In this document: piece by piece, positions 53,889-62,261 of the stretch
Layout of the letters: every line of letters begins with the position of its first letter
How positions within the stretch are numbered: the stretch's first letter is position 1
Source: JBKEDF01 sp047975325
GTDB taxonomy: Bacteria > Pseudomonadota > Alphaproteobacteria > Rhodobacterales > Rhodobacteraceae
DNA: 64,000 nucleotides
Assembly: GCA_047975325.1 (NCBI GenBank)
Contig: JBKEDF010000026.1
Span: forward strand, 1 to 64,000
Direction: 5' to 3'
Program-made: the position numbers and the translations under genes
The notes under the pieces: model-generated
The model's input: the letters and a program-made list of their open reading frames with translations, nothing else
What the model was told of the DNA's origin: nothing
Databases searched by the model: none

Positions 53889-54761
53889 CTACAGGACCAG
53901 CTTGCGAAACACGCCCGGCAGGGCTTCCGGCAGATCTTCGGCAATCAGGCCGGGGCCGAATGCGCGCGCGCATTCGGCATGGAGCCAGACAGCCATGCCT
54001 GCCGCCTCGAACGGCGCCCATCCGCGGGCAAGAAGCCCGGTGATGAAACCGGCCAGCACATCGCCCGACCCTGCCGTGGCAAGCCAGGGCGCGGCCTGCG
54101 CGCTGCGGGCACGGTTCAGCCCGCAGCGCCCCGAAGGATCGGCGATCAGTGTTTCCGCACCCTTGAGAACCACGACACAACCTGCCTCTGCCGCCGCGGC
54201 CCTGACAATATCGGCCCGCTGTTCCGGGCTGGACTCCCCCATTTCCAGATCGGTTGAAAGTCCCGGGAAAAGCCGCGCAAATTCCCCGCCATGCGGGCTG
54301 AGGATGCAGCCGGCATGCAACATCCGGAAAGCGGCCCTATCGCGCGCAAGCAGCGTCAGTGCATCGGCATCAAGAACAGCGGACTTGCCGCTGGCAAGTA
54401 CCATCTGAAGGTTGGTACGCGCACCCGCCCCCAGCCCCATTCCGGGGCCAAGGCAGAACGCGTTCACCCGGTCATCCTCCAGCAAGGCTGCAAGCCCGCG
54501 CGCATCCCCCGCTACACGGATCATGATAGCATCCAGCCGCGCGGCGTTTTCCGGCAAGGCCGCAGGCGGACAGACCAGTGTCACCAGCCCTGCCCCGATC
54601 CGCAAGGCACCACGCGCCGCAAGCCGTGCCGCACCCCCACGACCGGGCCCGCCGGACAGTACCAGCGCATGGCCATGGGAATATTTATGCGCATCTATAT
54701 CCTTGCGCAGCGCCGCAAATTCAGCCTCGCCCGGCGCAATGATCTGTGGATCCCGCCCCAT
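53889..54761 (-). CDS. nnrD: ADP-dependent NAD(P)H-hydrate dehydratase
   Basis: Repairs damaged NAD(P)HX back to NAD(P)H. Ribokinase-like fold with LSGGPGRGGAARLAARGALRIGAGLV, LDADALTLL, ILSPHGGEFARLF, VLKGAETLIADP and TAGSGDVLAGF. At 290 aa it contains only the dehydratase domain; most proteobacteria fuse it behind the epimerase NnrE, which is not seen here. The start overlaps the stop of a possible tiny gene upstream (TGATG). Confidence 0.88.
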   Translation of the reverse strand: MGRDPQIIAPGEAEFAALRKDIDAHKYSHGHALVLSGGPGRGGAARLAARGALRIGAGLVTLVCPPAALPENAARLDAIMIRVAGDARGLAALLEDDRVNAFCLGPGMGLGAGARTNLQMVLASGKSAVLDADALTLLARDRAAFRMLHAGCILSPHGGEFARLFPGLSTDLEMGESSPEQRADIVRAAAAEAGCVVVLKGAETLIADPSGRCGLNRARSAQAAPWLATAGSGDVLAGFITGLLARGWAPFEAAGMAVWLHAECARAFGPGLIAEDLPEALPGVFRKLVL

Positions 54762-54910
54762 CACAACCGTATCCCGCCCGGCAGGCCAATTTCGACCAGG
54801 AAAATCCGCTTATCGCCCCAAACCATCCGCCCTGCGCCGCCAGGATCGCATTGCATAATCTCCTGCGGCTTGATGGCGCGGATTTGGGCAGAAACCACAA
54901 ACTCGATCAT
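54761..54910 (-). CDS. Possible 49-residue small protein upstream of nnrD
   Basis: Open frame from ATG 54910 (or GTG 54931) to a TGA that overlaps the nnrD start as TGATG. The product begins MIEFVVSAQIRAIKPQE, includes CDPGGAGRMVWGD, and ends in IFLVEIGLPGGIRL. Codon choice looks coding, but there is no convincing ribosome site and I recognise no family. Alternative: leader or remnant of a longer gene; the end faintly resembles the C-terminus of the NnrE domain. Confidence 0.4.
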   Translation of the reverse strand: MIEFVVSAQIRAIKPQEIMQCDPGGAGRMVWGDKRIFLVEIGLPGGIRL

Positions 54911-55085
54911 TTCGATACCATTCCAGTTCACATAGTGATCAATGCATGGGCTTGTTGTCTATTTTTTAGGCATATCCCAAGAAACCGCCCAGTCAGGCCA
55001 TGCGCTCAAACCCTATCCGATTGTCCCGTCAGACTGAAAGTGGTCACTGACCAAAGACAGATTTCTGACAGGAAGAGAGTCGGCC

Positions 55086-55424
55086 ATGAAGAAGATTGAA
55101 GCGATCATCAAACCTTTCAAGCTCGACGAGGTGAAGGAGGCGCTTCAGGATGTCGGGATTCAAGGGCTTTCGGTAACGGAGGTCAAGGGATTCGGACGCC
55201 AGAAAGGCCATACCGAACTTTATCGCGGCGCTGAATATGTGGTCGATTTCCTGCCAAAGGTGAAGGTTGAACTGGTCATCGCGGATGACATGGTCGAAGC
55301 CGCGCTGGAGGCCATCGTCTCCGCCGCGCGAACCGACAAGATCGGTGATGGCAAGATTTTCATCTCCTCCGTCGAACAGGCAATCCGCATCCGCACCGGC
55401 GAAACCGGTGAGGATGCGCTCTGA
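55086..55424 (+). CDS. glnB: Nitrogen regulatory protein P-II
   Basis: Trimeric 2-oxoglutarate/ATP sensor of 112 aa controlling GlnE, NtrB and transporters. Begins MKKIEAIIKPFKLDEVKEAL; the T-loop has GHTELYRGAEYVVDF with the uridylylation Tyr at residue 51, and the B-loop TDKIGDGKIF is intact. GlnB rather than GlnK is suggested by the linkage to glnA 51 bases downstream. The 175-bp upstream region lies next to nnrD. Confidence 0.95.
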   Translation: MKKIEAIIKPFKLDEVKEALQDVGIQGLSVTEVKGFGRQKGHTELYRGAEYVVDFLPKVKVELVIADDMVEAALEAIVSAARTDKIGDGKIFISSVEQAIRIRTGETGEDAL

Positions 55425-55475
55425 CAACCGCCGCATGTCGGCCCCCGAAATTCAAGCAGAGAGGAAAGTTACTTC

Positions 55476-56885
55476 ATGAGCACGGTTAAGGACGCCCTCG
55501 CGCTGATCAAGGAAGAGGAAGTCGCCTATGTCGATGTTCGCTTCACCGACCCGCGCGGCAAGCTGCAGCATGTGACACTGGATGTCGATCTGGTTGACGA
55601 GGACTTCTTCGAGGAAGGCTTCATGTTCGACGGATCCTCCATCGCGGGCTGGAAGTCGATCGACCAGTCCGACATGAAACTGGTTCCGGATCCGGCCTCC
55701 ATCTATATCGACCCTTTCTATGCGGAAAAGACGCTTTGCGTGCATTGCAACGTGGTTGAACCCGATACCGGAGAGGCCTATTCCCGCGACCCGCGCGGCA
55801 CCGCAACCAAGGCGGAAGCCTATCTCAAGGCCTCCGGTATCGGTGATGCGGCCTATTTCGGGCCGGAAGCGGAATTCTTCCTCTTCGATGATGTTCGCTA
55901 TTCGGTGCAGCCGTCCAAGGTGGGCTATGAGATCGATGCCGAAGCCGCCGCCTGGAATACGGATGCGGAATTCGAAACCGGCAATCTGGGCCATCGCGCC
56001 GGCCACAAGGGTGGCTATTTCCCGGTGAACCCGATCGATGATTCCCAGGATATCCGGGGCGAGATGCTGTCGACCATGAAACGGATGGGCATGAAGGTGG
56101 ACAAGCACCACCATGAAGTGGCCTCCTGTCAGCATGAACTCGGCCTGATTTTCGGCGGTCTTACCGAGCAGGCCGACAATCTGCAAAAATACAAATACGT
56201 CATCCACAATGTGGCCCACGCCTATGGCAAGACGGCAACCTTCATGCCCAAGCCCATGAAGGACGACAACGGATCCGGCATGCATGTGAACATGTCGATC
56301 TGGAAAGATGGCAAGCCGCTTTTTGCGGGCGACAAATATGCCGATCTCAGCCAGGAGGCCCTGTGGTTCATTGGCGGCGTTCTGAAACACGCAAAGGCCC
56401 TGAACGCCCTGACCAACCCTTCGACCAACAGCTACAAACGTCTGATCCCGGGCTTTGAGGCACCGGTTCTGCGGGCCTATTCGGCACGCAACCGGTCAGG
56501 CTGCGTTCGTATCCCATGGACGGAAAGCCCCAAGGCCAAGCGTGTCGAGGCGCGTTTCCCTGATCCTTCCGCAAACCCCTACCTGTGCTTTGCGGCACTG
56601 CTGATGGCAGGCCTTGACGGGATCAAGAACAAGATCGACCCTGGCCCTGCCTCGGACAAGGACCTTTACGATCTGCCCCCCGAGGAACTGGCCGCGATCC
56701 CGACTGTCTGCGGCAGCCTGCGCGAGGCCCTGGAGGCCCTGGAAGCCGATCACGAATTCCTGCTGGCCGGCGACGTCTTCACCAAGGACCAACTGGAAGG
56801 TTACATGGCGCTCAAGTGGGAAGAGGTTTACGCCTTTGAACACACGCCGCACCCGGTTGAATACCAACTCTATTATTCCTGCTGA
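55476..56885 (+). CDS. glnA: Glutamine synthetase type I
   Basis: Dodecameric ammonium-assimilating enzyme, 469 aa. MFDGSSIAGWK, GPEAEFFLFDD, NGSGMHVNMS, NRSGCVRIP and the adenylylation site DLYDLPPEE (Tyr near 398) are present, so it belongs to the GSI-beta group regulated by GlnE. It follows glnB with a short gap, forming the conserved glnBA operon, and ends at a strong terminator. Confidence 0.97.
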   Translation: MSTVKDALALIKEEEVAYVDVRFTDPRGKLQHVTLDVDLVDEDFFEEGFMFDGSSIAGWKSIDQSDMKLVPDPASIYIDPFYAEKTLCVHCNVVEPDTGEAYSRDPRGTATKAEAYLKASGIGDAAYFGPEAEFFLFDDVRYSVQPSKVGYEIDAEAAAWNTDAEFETGNLGHRAGHKGGYFPVNPIDDSQDIRGEMLSTMKRMGMKVDKHHHEVASCQHELGLIFGGLTEQADNLQKYKYVIHNVAHAYGKTATFMPKPMKDDNGSGMHVNMSIWKDGKPLFAGDKYADLSQEALWFIGGVLKHAKALNALTNPSTNSYKRLIPGFEAPVLRAYSARNRSGCVRIPWTESPKAKRVEARFPDPSANPYLCFAALLMAGLDGIKNKIDPGPASDKDLYDLPPEELAAIPTVCGSLREALEALEADHEFLLAGDVFTKDQLEGYMALKWEEVYAFEHTPHPVEYQLYYSC

Positions 56886-56912
56886 TCTCCTCCTCCCGAT
56901 CACAGGAACAAA

Positions 56913-56950
56913 AAGGCCGCACCCGAACAGGGCGCGGCCTTCATGTTTTC
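56913..56950. terminator. Terminator between convergent glnA and acxC
   Basis: AAGGCCGC-A-CCC (56913-56924) and GGG-C-GCGGCCTT (56930-56941) form a 12-bp stem with one mismatch and a GAACA loop, followed by CATGTTTTCC. On the other strand the stem is followed by TTTTTG, so it can end both converging transcripts. Confidence 0.8.
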
Positions 56951-57017
56951 CAATATATAGCCTGACGACTTTATTCTGATTATATGGCCAGGCTGTAACC
57001 TTCTGATTTTACGCCGA

Positions 57018-57521
57018 TCAAGCCGCGCGTTCGGGGATCTCCATCCCCAGCCATTCGGTATAGAAGGCATCGATGTCCGGTTCAAAATCATGGATCACCG
57101 GGTACCATGGGGTCGGCGCCTCGACATCCAGCAGATCGCCGGAAAGCGGGCAGTAATATTCCCGGATCACCTGCCAGTTGGTACTGGGCGCCATAAGCCG
57201 GGGATAGATTTCCTCCATCTCCTTGGCGGTTTCGCGCACCCGCATCACCGCATGCAGTTTCCAGTTTTCCCTCCAGTCGCAGAATTCGTGACCCGCATGG
57301 GATTTGACGACCCATTTCTTGTCCGATTTGCGCTGCACAATATACAGTTTCGGGCCGAGCGGCAGGATGATCCTGTCATCCCACGGCACCTGTTCCTGCA
57401 GGATTTCGAGATACATCCCGAACCGTTCCCGGTCCTTCGGCGTCGAGAGCATGGTATGCAGCGTATCACGATCAATCGCGCCATCAACCAGGTCTTTGAT
57501 CTTTGCTTTCGTATAGGCCAT
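57018..57521 (-). CDS. acxC: Acetone carboxylase gamma subunit
   Basis: 167-residue small subunit of acetone carboxylase, the ATP-dependent enzyme that carboxylates acetone to acetoacetate. Starts MAYTKAKIKDLVDGAIDRDTL and contains REYYCPLSGDLLDVEAPTPWYP, the segment typical of this subunit. Length equals the Xanthobacter/Rhodobacter subunit (about 168 aa). AGGAG precedes ATG 57521. Last gene of acxABC; the terminator shared with glnA follows. Confidence 0.92.
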   Translation of the reverse strand: MAYTKAKIKDLVDGAIDRDTLHTMLSTPKDRERFGMYLEILQEQVPWDDRIILPLGPKLYIVQRKSDKKWVVKSHAGHEFCDWRENWKLHAVMRVRETAKEMEEIYPRLMAPSTNWQVIREYYCPLSGDLLDVEAPTPWYPVIHDFEPDIDAFYTEWLGMEIPERAA

Positions 57522-57583
57522 GGTTCTTCTCCTGTTATCTGAACGGACGCCGCGCGGGGGAGGAACGCGGCGCCCGGTGGGGA

Positions 57584-59893
57584 TCATTCCTCAACGAATT
57601 TGACGGTTTTCACGTCGGGCAATTCGGAAAGGTCCATCGAATATTCACGGCCGTAGGAGGGGATCGGCAAATCGGCCTCCATCAGTTGCCAATCGATGGG
57701 CAGATCCCAGAACTTGCGGAAGCCCTCTTCCCAGCGCGGCCCCAGCTTGAAGCTGGCGGCGTACATCTGTTGGACATGAACGCCAGCGTCTTTCGCAAGG
57801 ATGCGTTCGCGTTCCTGGGCCATCCATTCCCTAGTCGGCACGGCCTTAGCCAGCCGTTCCTTGCGGATCTTCGCGCGCAGGCTTGCCGTCATGGCCTCAT
57901 CGGCCTCAAACAGGTCATCCTTGCCCTTTTTCAGGGCCACGCCATAGACCGAGGCCGCGAAACGTTCCAACAGATAGCCGCCATTGACATCCTCGGCCAC
58001 GCGGGCGGGTTCACGGTCCAGAGGATCGCCGAAACCAGGGCCACCCCGCATGTAGTTCAGGTAAAGGTCATGGTCCTTGAACATCTCTTCGGTGGTGATC
58101 GCCTGCTTGTCCCGCTTGATCCCATCCGGGTTCACCAAGGCGTCGAATGTCGGGTTTTGCGGGTCGGTATCGCCGCCACAAGGGATCTCGCCACCGTTCT
58201 GGATAGCCTCTTCCAGCCCGGTGTCATGCGCCGCAAAGCGATAACCCGAGGCCGCCGGGTAGCCGCCCATCAGCCCCCAATCGGAACTGATATGGCCGTT
58301 GCCCATGAAGAACATCGTCCAGTCCTTGGCGTTCCAGACCATACGCAGCGATTCAAAGCCGCAACCGCCGCGATATTTGCCCGCGCCGCCCGAGCTGGCC
58401 TTGATCTGGCGACCCAGATAGACCAGCGGCTCCGCCAGCTCCCAGATCTCCATATCGCCCATGTCGCCTTCCGGGTTCCAGATGGCGGCGGCATGGCTGA
58501 TGCCGTCATTGATGGCGCTGGCGCCGACGCCGTTGGCCGCGCATTCGAACGAGTTCACCGCATGGATTTCGTCATACTGATTGAATCCGCCGCCCTGAAG
58601 CCAGTTCGAAGTATTGGCGTTGCCCGCATTGACCTCTTCCAGATAGCCGCGACCGAAATAGGACCGTGACAAACCGCGCCACAGCGCCGTCCAGGAACTG
58701 ACAAGAAAATGCCAGCTATAGGCAAAGGCCACACGGCGGTCATCCGGGTTCATCCAGGTGCCTTTCGGCAGGCGGAACTCGGTACCATAGGCGGCGCCGT
58801 CATTGATCATCTCGGTCGGGATCAGCGTCTGGGTCATCATCACCCAGATCCCCGAGGTAAAACTGACCGAATGGGCGTTATAGGTGTGCCAGCCCCATCG
58901 GCTCGATCCCTCGAAATCCAGCCGCCAGGTGCCATCCGGGCGGATGGTCATCTCGGACGGCGTATGCATGATCGTGTCGACCTTGGCGAAATCTGAGGGC
59001 ACGCGCACGTCTTCGTGGGCGTAGGGCACATCGACAAAACCGACCTGACGATAGGTGCCGGGGATGGTCATCGCCTTGATGCGGTTCTGCAAACCAACGC
59101 GGCCATGTTCAACCGCCTCATAGGCGAATTTCCAATCGGCATCGATTCCTTCCTCGGCGATCACCTCCTCGACCAGCTTGCGGATCATGTGACAACCGGC
59201 GACGCGAGTGCGTTCGTCCAGCATCCAGTAGCGGGTGGTCCGCACCGAGCGCTGCGATTCATGCAACCAGTCGCGGAACAGCTCGTCGTTCTCGCCCACC
59301 TTGCGGCAGGTGACGGAGTAGCCGTCGCCGAAACGCTGGACCTGTCCAGTAGTCATGCTGCCCGGACCCACGGCACCGGTGTCGATCACATGGGTCACGC
59401 CGCCGACCCAGCCGATCAGCGCGCCTTCGTGAAAGATTGGCACAATGGTGTGGATGTCGCAGGGATGGACATTCCCGATCAGTGAATCGTTGTTGCAGAA
59501 GATATCCCTGTCCCTGATGCCGGGGTTCCCCTCCCAGTCGTTCTCGATCATGTATTTGATCGCCGCGCCCATGGTACCGACATGGATGATGATCCCGGTC
59601 GAGGTCAGGATACTGTCACCCGCAGCGTTATAGAGGGTAAAGCAAAGTTCGCCCTCCTGCTCAACAATCGGGGATGCGGCGATCTTCTTTGCGGTCTCGC
59701 GGGCATCAACGACGCCGGCCCGCAGGCGCGAGAACAGCTTGTTGTAAAGGATCGGGCTTTCCTTTTGCAGCGCCCGTTCCGTCAGGCCGGCATAATGGCC
59801 GGTGGCCTTGGTCTTTTCCATGATCTCGTCACGGTGCTGCTTCAGTGTCTGGCCACCGCGAACGATACCCTTGATTTCAGATTGCATATTCAT
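57584..59893 (-). CDS. acxB: Acetone carboxylase alpha subunit (hydantoinase B family)
   Basis: 769-residue HyuB-like subunit, the size known for acetone carboxylase alpha. Contains GIIIHVGTMGAAIKYMIEND, DRDIFCNNDSLIGNVHPCDIHTIVPIFHEG (metal-site region in the family) and GGAGKYRGGCGFESLR. Subunit combination with an HyuA-like beta and the distinctive gamma separates it from oxoprolinases, hydantoinases and acetophenone carboxylase. AAGGAG lies before the ATG; the acxA gene ends 22 bases upstream. Confidence 0.93.
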   Translation of the reverse strand: MNMQSEIKGIVRGGQTLKQHRDEIMEKTKATGHYAGLTERALQKESPILYNKLFSRLRAGVVDARETAKKIAASPIVEQEGELCFTLYNAAGDSILTSTGIIIHVGTMGAAIKYMIENDWEGNPGIRDRDIFCNNDSLIGNVHPCDIHTIVPIFHEGALIGWVGGVTHVIDTGAVGPGSMTTGQVQRFGDGYSVTCRKVGENDELFRDWLHESQRSVRTTRYWMLDERTRVAGCHMIRKLVEEVIAEEGIDADWKFAYEAVEHGRVGLQNRIKAMTIPGTYRQVGFVDVPYAHEDVRVPSDFAKVDTIMHTPSEMTIRPDGTWRLDFEGSSRWGWHTYNAHSVSFTSGIWVMMTQTLIPTEMINDGAAYGTEFRLPKGTWMNPDDRRVAFAYSWHFLVSSWTALWRGLSRSYFGRGYLEEVNAGNANTSNWLQGGGFNQYDEIHAVNSFECAANGVGASAINDGISHAAAIWNPEGDMGDMEIWELAEPLVYLGRQIKASSGGAGKYRGGCGFESLRMVWNAKDWTMFFMGNGHISSDWGLMGGYPAASGYRFAAHDTGLEEAIQNGGEIPCGGDTDPQNPTFDALVNPDGIKRDKQAITTEEMFKDHDLYLNYMRGGPGFGDPLDREPARVAEDVNGGYLLERFAASVYGVALKKGKDDLFEADEAMTASLRAKIRKERLAKAVPTREWMAQERERILAKDAGVHVQQMYAASFKLGPRWEEGFRKFWDLPIDWQLMEADLPIPSYGREYSMDLSELPDVKTVKFVEE

Positions 59894-59915
59894 GTCTTGT
59901 CTCCTTCCTTACCCG

Positions 59916-62069
59916 TCACACTTCCTTCAGGTGGAACAGGCGGTGACCATCCAGCCAGGTTTCAAAACCGCCCGGCACGACAAAGGTCGTGGCGTCGGAT
60001 TCGATGACGGCGGGGCCGGTAATGCGATTGCCGGGCGACAGCTTTTCCATCTGATAAAGCTGTGCATCGACCCATTTGCCCTTGCGATAGAACTTGCGGG
60101 TACCAAGCCGCGCCTCCGCCGGCGGGGCTGCCTTGCCTTCGGCTTCCTTCGGGATCCTGGGTTTGGGGATCGGAACGGTGCCACGCATGATCGCGCCGGT
60201 AACCGAATAGCCCAATTCGGGCGAACGGGCAGAGGCAGCATAGACCCGCCCATAGGTATCGTTAAAGGTTTCGACCAGTTTGTCCCAATCGGCCGCAGTG
60301 CCGGCGGTCTTGATCGGGCTTTCGATTTCCAGATCATTCAGCTGACCGCGATACTGCATCCGATAGCCCGGCTGCAATTCGACCTGATTGCGCGTATAGC
60401 CGTTCAGTTCGAATTCCTCCAGCACCCGTTCGGCCAGTTCGCGCCAGGCATCGTTCAGGGTCTTTGCTTCCATCTCCTTTGCATCGTCTGATGCTTCCTC
60501 GGCAATATTCACATCAAGCGACTTGTCATAGCGGTATTCAAAATCCGCTGCGGCACAGCCGAAGGCCGAGAAACCGGCAGCCCAGGCAGGCACAATGACA
60601 TCCTCAAATCCCAGACCTTCGGTATAACCGTAAGTATGAACCGGCCCTGCCCCGCCATAGGAAAAGCAGGTAAAGGAGGATGGCGAATAACCCTTGCCGG
60701 AAATCATCGAACGCAAGTAATCGCGCAAATCGCTGTCCAGCAATTCGATCACACCGGCTGCGGCTTCCTCGACCGTCAGGCCCAGCGGATCGGCGATTTG
60801 TTCCTTCATCGCATCATAGGCGCGCTGCCGGTCCAGTTTGACCTGACCGCCTAGGAAATTATCGGGATTCAGATAGCCAAGGATGACATGGCAGTCGGAA
60901 ATCGTCACCGTGTCGATACCCGAATCCGCCCAGCACACGCCAACACGATAACCTGCCGAATCCGGCCCCAGCTTGATCGCCTTTGTATAGGGGTCAAGGC
61001 GGATGAAGCTGCCCGCACCGGCCCCTACCGAATCCAACCCGACCAGCGGCAGGGACAGCACCAGCCGCGCCATGTCGGGGTCGTTCTGGATGGTCAATTC
61101 GCCCTGGGTAATCAGCGCGACGTCAAACGATGTCCCGCCAATATCTGAACAGGCGATATTCTTGTAGCCCAGCACCTCGCCCAGATATTTGGCGCCAATC
61201 ACCCCGCCAATCGGACCAGACACGATAGTCCGGGCCAGTTCCTTGGCCTTCCAGGAAATAGTGCCGCCATGCGTGGCCATCACCCGGAAATCAAATTTCG
61301 ATCCGTTATCCTTGAAGGTCGATGAGATCTTCTTCAGTGTTTGCCGACTGGGCTCAGCCGCGAAGGCCTCCAGCACGGTGGTATTGGTGCGATGGGTTTC
61401 CTTACGCACCGGATAATAGTCGCAGGAGGCAAAAACCGGGATTTCCCTACCGGCTTTTGCAACCTCCTCGGTCACGATATCACGCACCCGGCGTTCATGT
61501 GCGGGATTCCTGTAGCTGTGCAGAAGCGAGATCACGATACCCTCAACATCCTGCGCAATCAGATCCTGCGCCGATTGCCGCGCGGTTTCCTCGCGCAGCG
61601 GAATGACCACGGTGCCGAACATGTCCACCCGCTCCATCACGCCGCGGGTCAGATGGCGCGGCACAAGGGGATCGTCGTAGTAATGGGTGTTCAGGTGGAT
61701 GCGATCTTCATAGGCCATACCCAGATAGGCCTGACAGGCGCGGCCCATACGATGGAAATCCTCCATCCCGGCATTGACGATCAGCCCGGTTTTCAGCCCC
61801 TTGCGCTGCACCACACGGTTCAGCATCGCAGTGCCTGAATAGACCCCGGTCTGGATGGAGCCCAGTGCCTCTTCCAGCGACAGGCCCCAGTGCTCCAGCC
61901 CCTCACGGCTGGATTCGATCAGCCCGCGCGCTTCGTTATCCGGTGTCGATTGCGCCTTGCCAACCACGAATTCCCCATCGCTGTCGACAAAAAATGTATC
62001 GGTCATGGTTCCGCCCGCATCGATGCCAAGCACCTGCACGGTCCGGTCGTTCTTTCTGTCCAATGGCAT
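59916..62069 (-). CDS. acxA: Acetone carboxylase beta subunit (hydantoinase A family)
   Basis: HyuA/ASKHA-fold ATPase subunit that phosphorylates acetone and bicarbonate during carboxylation. N-terminal GIDAGGTMTDTFFVD is the phosphate loop; IACSDIGGTSFDVALIT is the second nucleotide motif. Start ATG 62069 with GGGAGG upstream gives 717 aa, matching the size of known AcxA. First structural gene after the regulator; the 192-bp leader has two inverted repeats. Confidence 0.94.
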   Translation of the reverse strand: MPLDRKNDRTVQVLGIDAGGTMTDTFFVDSDGEFVVGKAQSTPDNEARGLIESSREGLEHWGLSLEEALGSIQTGVYSGTAMLNRVVQRKGLKTGLIVNAGMEDFHRMGRACQAYLGMAYEDRIHLNTHYYDDPLVPRHLTRGVMERVDMFGTVVIPLREETARQSAQDLIAQDVEGIVISLLHSYRNPAHERRVRDIVTEEVAKAGREIPVFASCDYYPVRKETHRTNTTVLEAFAAEPSRQTLKKISSTFKDNGSKFDFRVMATHGGTISWKAKELARTIVSGPIGGVIGAKYLGEVLGYKNIACSDIGGTSFDVALITQGELTIQNDPDMARLVLSLPLVGLDSVGAGAGSFIRLDPYTKAIKLGPDSAGYRVGVCWADSGIDTVTISDCHVILGYLNPDNFLGGQVKLDRQRAYDAMKEQIADPLGLTVEEAAAGVIELLDSDLRDYLRSMISGKGYSPSSFTCFSYGGAGPVHTYGYTEGLGFEDVIVPAWAAGFSAFGCAAADFEYRYDKSLDVNIAEEASDDAKEMEAKTLNDAWRELAERVLEEFELNGYTRNQVELQPGYRMQYRGQLNDLEIESPIKTAGTAADWDKLVETFNDTYGRVYAASARSPELGYSVTGAIMRGTVPIPKPRIPKEAEGKAAPPAEARLGTRKFYRKGKWVDAQLYQMEKLSPGNRITGPAVIESDATTFVVPGGFETWLDGHRLFHLKEV

Positions 62070-62088
62070 GGTTGTTCCTCCCATTCCT

Positions 62089-62112
62089 GGTGCCACCCGG
62101 AATGGTGGCACC
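62089..62112 (-). promoter_or_regulatory. Hairpin in the acxA leader
   Basis: GGTGCCACC (62089-62097) and GGTGGCACC (62104-62112) are perfect 9-bp arms around a 6-base loop, 20 bases upstream of the acxA start codon and just before its ribosome site. It may be an activator site, an mRNA structure or a partial terminator. It contains TGGCAC, as in a -24 box, but no GC-containing -12 box follows at the right distance. Confidence 0.5.
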
Positions 62113-62145
62113 GGAACAGGTTGTCGCAGGCTATGGTCGAATCAC

Positions 62146-62174
62146 TGTCCGATATTCACGCGGTCTGACGGACA
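62146..62174. promoter_or_regulatory. Spaced inverted repeat upstream of acxA
   Basis: TGTCCG (62146-62151) and CGGACA (62169-62174) are separated by 17 bases in the acxR-acxA gap, 77-105 bases from the acxA start. Location and symmetry fit an upstream binding site for the Fis-type helix-turn-helix of the adjacent activator, but this is inference. Confidence 0.35.
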
Positions 62175-62261
62175 TGCTGCGGACGCAAAAACCCAGTGCT
62201 GAGGATGCCGAAACCCTGCGCAGATGCCACCCGCGCATGACAGGGCATGCCTGCTGGCCGA

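Noticed and set aside
62086..62112. Sigma-54 promoter built on the TGGCAC in the acxA leader
   Set aside because: The base pattern at the -12 position lacks the required GC element, and the TGGCAC is part of a perfect hairpin.
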